DNA of 64,000 nt, taken from positions 26,201,017 to 26,265,016 of the forward strand of contig NC_084587.1 in the NCBI RefSeq assembly GCF_033807715.1, written 5' to 3'. Position 1 is the first letter of the stretch; the number at the start of each line of letters is the position of its first letter. Origin of the DNA: Cololabis saira. Taxonomy: Eukaryota; Chordata; Actinopteri; Beloniformes; Belonidae. A program made the translations under genes and the position numbers. Below are positions 13,501 to 23,956 of the stretch, piece after piece. Below the pieces are notes generated by a model. It was not told where the DNA came from. It worked only from the letters and a program-made list of their open reading frames with translations, and did not search any database.

Positions 13501-16500
13501 CACACACACGCTTGACATTTAAGTGGCATTAAACAAGTGTCTAAGCTTTACACAAAAGTCACACATACACACTTTTGGCTCATATTTAATGTCAGATGAG
13601 TGTGTGCATATGTGAGTGTGTGTCTGCGAGGCACTCACCCCACAATAACAATGAAGAAGTCCAATCTGTTCCATGTGTCGCCTAGGTAACCTTTCTGACC
13701 TATGACCCCAAGAGCCACCATCTTCACAAGCATTTCTCCAGCAAAAAACACAAAGATCCCGTCATCCAGAGCCTGCGCATTCACACACAGACACACACAC
13801 ACACACGCACACAGACACACACGCCCGGAGGATTAGCGTAAACTGATTAAGCGGAATAAAAATTAAAGCAAAACCTTTGCAGGCCCTTGATAATGAAGTC
13901 TCAAAGCATACCATAATTAGTTTGTAATTTGAGATATTGTAAGTCCATGTTTGTGTGTATGCATGTGCTTTACCTGCAGTAGGAAAGGGGTGTGGTCACA
14001 AGGCTGGAACATCCCCAAAGTCACACAGTTCAGCAGGATGGCCAAAATGCTGACGCGCTCAAACCATGTGACACAAGGTTAAGGCTCAACACAGTTGTTG
14101 GCTGCGACTGAACATTGCTCACGGTTGAAAAATCTAATATCATCACATTTCACAAAGCTGTGCATGTTCAAAATAAGGAAATTATTTTTCCACTTAACCC
14201 TTTGAGATCTGAAATGTGTGCAAGTGTGCTCAAAGGTTGGGTAAGCTTAGGGTAGAAGATCTTTTTTCCTGAAGTTTTCTTTTCTTGCTATATACCTATA
14301 TACACCAGTACCAAAAAAAATAAATTAAAAGCTTTCACATCCCCCTACAGACACCATTCACTCAATGTGCATGACCCAAGTAAATTATTGGACTTTTGTG
14401 TCTTCTGTCTTTCTGTCTTTCTTTAGTGGATGGGCATTTTGTGAAATTTGTATGCTCAAGAGGCAGATCTGAATGAAGAGGGTTGTGCATTTTAAGTGTA
14501 TGTTTTCAACTTATTGCTGATTCCTAGGTGTTTTTTTCTCCCCAAGCTTTAAGAGTTGCATCAGGTGTTAATGAGTAAATAAAGATCTTTGATTAACTTG
14601 AAACATAACTACAAGTTTGGTGCAAAACCTAAGCAGTATCTCAAACGTTTGATAAATGTCAAGTGCAAAACAACTGCATCTGACAAAGTTGTGTTTTCTA
14701 TCCTCACAATAGGTCCATTAAAGACTAATGGTGGAGGACGTTGAGAACCTCTTTGATTTTGGAAATTTAATTTCTATTTCTGTAAGCAATAGACAGAAAT
14801 TGTCTTTATTTTTCTCAAAAGTAAAAAGAAAGGGCCACCGGGTGGCACAGTGGTCAAAGCAAGCAACCCATGTGCTGAGGCTACAGTCCTCCTGCAGCGG
14901 CAGCAGGTTCGAGTCCCGGCCTGCAGCCCTTTGCTGCATGTCGTCCCCATCCTCTCTCTACACCTTGAATAAAGGCCACTAGAGCCACAAAAAAATCTTA
15001 AAAGAAAAAAAAAGTCACAAGACAACCATTCCAGGAGCCAACCACTTCTGAAGAATTTCAAACACCTCATCTTCCACAACTTAAGATGAGTTATTCAAAG
15101 CAGTAGCTCTTCTTGTTGCGCCTGTTACATCATGCAAAGCCCAATTCCCGCAGAAAAAAGCCTTTTTGGTGCATCACTTGACCTCTAAATGTGAAAAACG
15201 TATTTCCAACACAGTTTTGTGAAGATTCCAGAAGAACCACCTCATGTGAGCATAAAAACATTTTTTACATTATGGGAGTTTTTGCAAACGTGAAGCGCTT
15301 CCATAGGCAGGACTGTATGAGAAAGCCTTAATCTTTATCTTATTTATTAGTTACAATTAAATCTACGAGTGGTTACTTACAAATGAATGTATGTGCTCAA
15401 CACAACATGTCATAAAAAATTCAAACTGGCTCTTCTCTGCTCAGTTCTGTCTCACCTTATCTTTAATTTCCACACCACACCCCATCAGGACTGACTTGCC
15501 CAAAATAATGAACAGTATTCTGTAGGAATATTGTTATGCCAGGTATGTCTGTTTTCGCCCCACATAAATCTCACCACAAAGAAATATTAGCTTACATTTG
15601 GACTCAAACATGAATTTCATGCATGTATATTTTTTGAACATCTGGCACCCACGTTACCGTCATTGCCATAGTGCATGATTCACATAATTTCATACTCATC
15701 AATCCACTCAGTGACCCCTCCTGCCCTGTGTGAGAATCATCTGCATTCATTAACTTCCCAGTTCTTCCTTCTATCTGTCACCCTTCACAATATTGCCAGC
15801 GGTAATGTCTGCAAAAACCCAGAAGAAACCCTGAGGAATCTGTCCGCCGAAGTTAAAGGTCTGCCTCGTGTGCACCGCATCGGTCTGCACATTGCATTTA
15901 CAAGCGTTTTGTGTCCCACAGCTTAAAATCAAATTTACAAGCACAGAACTGACTGCACAGTGCACTAATCACAAAACTTCTGATAATAAGCTTAAATGTG
16001 TCAGGCGTCGGTCTAAAAGCACAACTTCTGATGGGATATTCTGAAATGTTCAAATTTAACCACTACAAAAGCCACAAAAGCCAGACAGCTACCATGAACC
16101 AGGCGTACACTTTTGAAGACAAGTCATTCAAGTTTAAATGTAAACTTGGATGTGTTTAAACATCTGCGTTTGCTTGCTAGCTGTCAAACTGGAGAACGGA
16201 CCATGGATCAGACTTGAAGAGCAGTGGAGTTTAAAAGAGAAAACAATCTGAGGTAAGTTAAATGAAACATTGTGTTGAACTTGCGGAAAACATGTACAAG
16301 CACACATACACACAACTGAGCGCCAAGTGAATGGATGACAAGAATGTATTCAAGAGGCAAGGACGCATACATAACAAAGCCTGGAGCATGCACATGGATG
16401 CACACACACACACCCACATGTGCGTACACCCGCACACACAAGCACACAAACAGAGAGTCCCCTTCCCGGACACTTTGCTCTCGAGAGGGCAAAAAAATTA

Positions 16501-19500
16501 ATGAGAGTACAATCCTTTATCACCCTTGAGACAGAGACCGAATGAAAGAAATGAGAGGAAGCGGGAAAGGAGCGAGGGTAATCCAGTGTCCTCCCTTCGC
16601 TATCGTTGCCATGGGAACCCCCATCTCACTGTGGGAACTGACTTCTGAGTTTCACGATCCACTTGCATCCTGTCTGGACTGGAACACAACACAATTAACA
16701 CACACGTAAACACACTCACACAGACAAACAGAAAGCTGTGTCCTGCTGCACAACTCCTGCTGATGCTTCATTCCTTCAGCTGACAAGGGTCCTTTTAATC
16801 CTATTCCACCTGTTTAAGTTATAGAAGCTTAAATTATTTTGTGTGCCTCACAGATAGACCCACGCATAGACACACATGCTTGGTTAAACAAGGGAAGTGG
16901 CAGGGTCAAGGTGTTATTGATGGATGAGATTGGGAGTATTACCACAGTTGGCACATCATTCAACATCAGCAATGGAACACAAAGGGAACGTCCTTTCCTC
17001 CGTTTCACTCACTTCACTGCTTTTCCTTTATCTTCTCTCACACTCAACCTTCCTCTCTATCATCTCTCATTTTCCTCTCTTTGGCCCAATTATTTTTCTC
17101 CTCGCTTAGCTCCTCCCGCTCTGTCTTTCCCTCTTCCTTTATATAGCCCGGCATAATTTCTCATCTTCATTCCGTATGACTTCTTGCATATCTCTTTTGC
17201 CTTTCCCATCCACTCTCGTGCACATGCACAAGAGTGGAAGCTCCGCGCCGTCTTCTCCTGTTTCCGACCATCTCCATATATGATAACCTTCAGGCAGAAT
17301 CTAGTCTCTGTTAGAAACCGCAACCTTAACTAACAGACAAAGTACAAGTATGCTGACTAATCAACATCACCAGAGAGAACAATGAGGCAGAAAGACAGAC
17401 AGTGTGAGTGACAGTGATATAAATTGAGCAAGTGAGGAAAAAGAGGTGCAATCAAAAAATGACGTGATGTAAATGGTTTAATGTTTATGGGTTTTTTTTT
17501 TAAATCGCTGCTCAAATTAAGGAGGGAGAGAAGACTTTTAGCCTTGAAGTGTAAACAACTGCTGATGCTGCATGGGATGTGCTCATTGTCTTTGCTCCTA
17601 ACTGCATTATCTGCTCATCTTCACATTCGTCCTCTCTCTCCAAGAGCTACCACACCTCTGTTCCTGGCCCTCCCCTCGCATGCTCCCCTCTCTTGAACTC
17701 TCTCTCCTTGAGTGCCAACACAGGTAATAAAGGTCAGGCAGACATTATAAATCAAATCAGATCATATCACCGTGATCTTTCTGGCTTCATCCTCCTCCCT
17801 TGGCTAGGATACACGTGCTAAGGCCAGCATGGGGGGACATTTTCACGTGAAAAACCTTCATTAACTTAAAGGCTCATCCACGGGAACAAAAAGGCCTGTT
17901 CGGGATGCATAGATAGTCGTCGAGTGTCCATTGAAGTACCTCTCACATAAGGGACAGTTTTTTTTCTCATTTTTTTTTTCGAGATTACATGTATTAATAG
18001 TTTTGTCAGCTTTTTCTATCATCTCTAAACTACTAAAAGGGACACATTTGAATCTCTTTATTTTTTATTCATTAACTATGGAAGAATAGTTTTAAATTAT
18101 TTATCTGACACTGACACTGTATGAAGCATCTATGTTCATTTTTGCCCTGAAACCAGCATTTTTAGCTCCTGTCTATTTAAAGGCGTCCCTTTTCCTTAAA
18201 GCCAAGTTTCTTCTGATTAGTAGCCTCCATGCTTGTGAGCAGAACAGCTCACCCTCTTGCTAGTCTGAAAGTTAAGAAAACAATCTTCACACTTGCAAGA
18301 ATGTTTCATAATTATTGCATTCTTTTTAAGAAATGGCAACTTCCAAAATCTATCTGTACATGTCTGAGCTTCAATTCAACCTGAAGTATGAGAATTGAAA
18401 GCAGAAAAATCTGCATTTTACTGCTTGATCGGAAAGGAAATAAGTCTTCAGATCACAAGACATAAGTAAAGTACTTGTCGATATAACTCTAAACTTTTTT
18501 GCTGAACAATCACACTCCCCAAATGGCAGCAGCGCTCTCCTACTGTAGCAGCCAGCGGGAGAGCAGCGGCTCCTACAAAAACTGCTTGAGAAAGGCATAA
18601 AGAGCGGGAAATACTTTGCCTAAAACGACTGTAATTCCTAAATGGTACATGCCATATTTTTATGAAACCTCGCAATTTAAAACAAAAGATGTACACTTTG
18701 ATCAAAACTTAATTGTTTTATCTCAAGCCACTGTGGTGGAATATAAATGCAAATTTATAAAAACTAATTGTAATTGTCCAAATACTTCTGGACCTAATTG
18801 TACAACCTCAGGTGAGAACAAACGTCCAATTATTTTTACTGTTATTTGACAAAAGTTAAAAAAATAAGAAAAATAAATATTGGGAAGACTAAGTACTTCC
18901 TTACCGCTTTTATAGAATTTAAGATGGTGAGTTTCAGCCAAGTTCTGCTAGTCATCACCTTGTGATGACACACTTTACATGCAGTCAAAATTCGGGTTAT
19001 TGCTAATATTCCGGTTACTGAAACATTCAGAATATTCCGTTTACATGCGTGAGCAAACAGGGTTATCCCTGTATACATGGTGATTAATCATTCGGGATAT
19101 CCCGATCCACCAGCGACGCGCGGAGAACGTGATGACGCAATTAGCGTCATTTCCGCTTCTTCTTCCTGTATCCAAATTCAAAACAAATGCTGCTTCGCGC
19201 AACTTTTCGCTCACCTTCTTGTAAATCTGGCTATCCCCGTACTTTCTACCGTCTACAAATGCCAAAATGTTCATATCCTTCATTCAATTTATAAAGTGAT
19301 TAGTCTCCTCCTCACTCCAAAAGTGTGGCGTGGTCTTGCGTTTCTCCATGTTTATAAGAACTTCCTGGACTCAAAAGACCAGGATTCCTTATGAACAGAG
19401 CATGCGCAGAAAACAAATTGATGTTCCGTTTGATGGGGATATTCCGTTTGACGTTTACATGACCGAATATTCAGGTTTTAAAAGGAGTAACCCAGGGGTC

Positions 19501-22500
19501 ATATTTGGGTTTTTAAAAATTTGCTCATATTTGGGTTTTTAAAAACCCAAATATGAGCAAATTCGGGTATTTCAAAGGGGTTATTTGTGTTTACATGGCC
19601 GTGCAAATTCGGGTTATTGCCAATATTCGGGTTTTAAAAGGGTTATTGACTGCATGTAAACGCAGTCGATGATCAGCAGGTCTGCTGACCTCTAAAAGAA
19701 TAAGCTTTGACTGTTTGCTTATCTGGAACATTTAGGTGTGTGTTAATAAAGTGCCAAGAAGGAAAAATATAAGCAATTACTCCTGCACATCAATCTGAAG
19801 AAGTTTATAAAATGATTTCCAAATAATTTAGAGTTCAAAGTTCTGCGTGATAAAGATTATTCACAAGCGGAAAGTATTCAAGAGAGTTGCGAATCACATG
19901 AGAGTAGCTCCCAGTAAATTTACCCCAAAGTCAGACGACCATACAATCCTAAGAGCCGTACACGCCTCACTGGGTGTGTTTCATGTTAAAACTCATGACA
20001 GCACAGAAGAAGTCTCCCAGGAGAAAAAGTATGAAAGCAAGACCGGGGCTCACCAAACCTCATCTGAACAAACTTCTAGAAAACTGTTCTATGGACAGTT
20101 GAGCCCAAAGTGGAGTTGTTTGGCCCTAATTCCCAGTGCTACGTTTGGTCACAACAAAAGACAGCATTTCAGCATAAACACCTCATATCTACTGTCAAGC
20201 AATGGAGGACTGATGATTTTGGATTTTTTTGCAGCCAAGGGACCTGGGCACCTTGGAGTCAATCAATGCGGTTATCTCTGCACATCTAAATCGAGTTATT
20301 GGCAATAATTGAGCCAAGGATTTAACTGGAGTTTACAAGTAATCCGAGTATACATGCACAAGAAGAGAATGGGATTATTGAGTGAGGTGTGTATGACACC
20401 GCAACCCTAGGTAGCGCTACACGCCCTTTCGCGTTGGCATTCTTCCGGTTAGTAGGAACAATTAGTAAACAAGCATATTGGAAGCAGACGCAGAAGGAGG
20501 ATAAAAACACGTAAAAATATGGACACCAACGATGCAGCAGCTCTGTAAATTACATACATACGTAGCCTGATCATGTTGCAGGTAAGTTGCACGCAAAGTC
20601 TTCCTCTTCTTCTTCTGCTACGGTTGTGATGCCGTGACTGTTATTATTCCGGCTTCCGTGGTCTCGTCCCTCCCAGAAGGGGGGCTCCCAGGCCAGTCAA
20701 TACTAACTAAACCTGGTTTGAGTATACATGCCAGAATAGCTAGTATTAATTATATGGCTCTAATAGCTAATTTTTTCAAGAGCTCCAGTTCAGTTGGACG
20801 ACAGCCCGACTAAGGTGTATACATGGCTTTTAAAACTTCGATGTCTGTCGTACTCAGGCTATAATTCAACTTCCTGTTTGTGCATGTAAACATGCTGACG
20901 AAGTCAAGTGTAATCCCTCTGTATGTCAGAGTATTCTAGCAGAAAATGTGAGGCCGTTGGTCCCACAGATAAAGCTTGGCCGAAAATCACCAGTTATGAG
21001 GCGCACCAGAAAATCTAAGAATGACTGAAAAGAAAATTATCAAGGTTTTGGAACGGCCTCGTCGGACTCCGGACCACTACCCAAATGAAATAGTATGGTG
21101 GGGCTTTATCTGAGCTGTGCATTACTGAATCCCCCAAAACCTCAATGGCCTGAAGCTATTTCATAAGAAGAAAATGGCCAAAAAACCTCCATAACAATGT
21201 GAAGGACTGATACAGTCAAACAAGAAATGCCTACTTCAAGTGGTTGCTCCTAAAGTTGTGAACAAGTTACGGAATAGCTACAAACCAGATGATTTTTATT
21301 ATATTTTTACATTAAAAAAAAGGATTGAAAGGGGAGTACTAACTTTCACACAACTGTACATGCAAAGCAAAAGAAGACAGTTGAAAAAAGTTTGAGACAT
21401 CCTGGTGACATCCTTTGTAATCCATTGCATTTTAATTGGTACTTTAACTGCAATCCAACAACAATCATGTGTTTCATCCAGCATCTGTAAGGAATTGCAT
21501 TTATTTTACCAACTATTTTGTCATTTAAGTGTGTAAATTGTGGAACTATGAGAATTGTGAATATTTTACAAGCCATCAATAAAGCCCCTTGGAGCAACTT
21601 AAAGCCCTTTAAAGACAGAGGTGGTTCTGAAAAGTAATGACGCTGTGAGGAAATGCAGCTTCAAAAGTGATCCTGAAATACGAACTACCGCTCACTAGTT
21701 TCATTCTCTCAGCTGTGTGGCCTCACATCCTCACGTTGGCATCCGCACACACAGACTTGATTAAGCATAACCTAGTTAAGCTCAAAGTCTTCCTTGTAAA
21801 GTGTGTGTGGGGGGGGCTCCGCAAGCGCACATGTAAGGGTGAGGGGAGGGGGGTGTCTGATGAAAAGGTAAAAGCTGAATCAAGTTGTCAAGTCCACTGT
21901 GCACCCGACCCGGCCCCCCACCACCGAGAGTGTGACAGCTGGTAACCATGGAGACACTTTGCTGGAGTTGTGTTAATTGGCTGAAAGGATTTTGACAGCA
22001 GCTCACCCTACTTTGGATAAGATTTCCTCTTATTTGTGGTTGCCTCTCTATCACCTCCCCTTTCACACGGCCCAAACGGGAAACTGTTTGGGAAAAGAAA
22101 CAGAGGGGGGGATAAATATTGAACGTGGGATTGATACTGAGAAGAGAGGGATGAAAAAAACAGAAAAAGAAAATGAGAGAGAGGAGAATAAGAAGGAAAA
22201 AAGCCCATCCCAGAAAGGTACTTGTAAAGGAGTGAAAGAATCAGCTTTTCTCATCTTTAAACAAAAGGAGCACTCTGAATGTTTCATGCACTTCTGAATA
22301 AGTTATATCCTATGTGCATGCGTCCGTGCGCAGTGTATCTGTAAATGTGTGTGTGCACTTATCCCCAAACGCCCACGTGAGGTAGTGCCTGTTTATGCAT
22401 GTGTCATACGAATGAAAAGAGTGCCACATGGAAAACTGAGGACTTTGCAATGTACAGTAGTAACCTTTCTTCAAACTTACAGTATGGCTAGGATATTTCC

Positions 22501-22651
22501 CCAAAAAAGGAAAACCAAGGGAAATAATGAAAATAAATGGGGAACAAAAACTGTTATAAATCAGCGAAAAAACTTTTTTTTTTGTCTTGTTCCATACTTT
22601 GGGGCATGGAACAAGGCATGGTGTAAACACGGTACACAGGAAGGGATATAC

Positions 22652-22708
<57 letters not shown>

Positions 22709-23921
22709 CACTTTTTTTTTTAAACAGGACAGAAGGAGAGTTGCCTCAGGAAAAATAGGACTGGACTTTTAGTTCATGGATACCCCACCTCCCACATTTA
22801 CATTTACACCACTCCACCACCCACAGCGGGCTGGCATTAATGTTCCTGTCGGCCAACGTCCAGCCACATTACTTCCACCGCAGATCAGAGAACTATGTTC
22901 AGTCGTCATGAGCATGAAGCAGGACACTCACCAGCAACTGTGCTGTACGGACACACAGATGGATAAAAGACAGACCTGCAAAAGTTACATGAAAATAAGA
23001 CTGCAAGCGGAAGTAACCAGGTCGTTGGGGCAGTGCTACGCTGTTGCCAAGCAACCAGGTGATTCCACTAAAGAGCCTCTCCAGGGGAGATTCCCTTCCT
23101 TCTGTGAGGGCATTTGCCTGCTTGTGAGTCCTCATGCTGTTTTGTGCGTGTGGGAGAGAGTGTGTACATGTGTGCAAGCCAGTGCTGACACAGTGAGAGT
23201 ACAGTGATCTGGGATGCGTCTATGGTAACAACCCAGCAGGCTACAATAGAGACTGGCATTGCAGTTTTAGTATAAAAAACAAATAAATAAAATAAGTAAT
23301 TCTTGTTTTCCTCCTAAATTTTATTTATTCAGCAATTATGTATTTATATTTCATGGAGTACGCAGAGTGCTGACTTAGTAAAGACCAACAGACAGGCAAT
23401 GACAAGTAAATAATGACACACAAGCAGAGGAGCACACAAACACAAGCGAGCCACATACACTCGCTCTGGAAAATATTCAATTTCGAGAGCCTCAACAAAT
23501 CCCTGAAGTGTTGCTGACGTTTATGCACGCTTCAGAGTATTTGTGGCTGCTCACACACACACACACACACACGTTTCAACGCTGATAGCCTCACCTACAC
23601 ACACTCACACCTTCACGTCTACAGCGGGACTGGATGGAGGCTGAGGCAGAGACAGCGAGGAGATTGGGAGGTGAGACAGTGAAGACAGAAGCAGACCTAA
23701 GTTTGAGAGGTGACGCATGTCTTTATTATTTCTAACTCTTTCCGCCATATAAATAGAGGCCAGAAACAATGCAACTGACAGGCAGCTGTAACCCTGGAGA
23801 TTCATTATGGCTTGTCACTATGGAAACCTCCAATCAGGGAAAAATGTTAGCTATCGTTTCCTACCACTAATGGTTCCAAGGAAATACCTGAGCTCCATCA
23901 AAAACACACAATGTATATGCA

Positions 23922-23956
<35 letters not shown>

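Noticed and set aside
14832..15010. A possible tRNA gene from the A and B box motifs
   Set aside because: No cloverleaf can be formed, and the downstream body and A-rich tail mark it as a SINE. The same applies to 51305-51768.
15771..15965. Minus-strand frame with [20 protein letters not shown], slightly like a channel pore segment
   Set aside because: No proper exon boundaries and no place for it in the phase-consistent channel model. Resemblance is probably chance.
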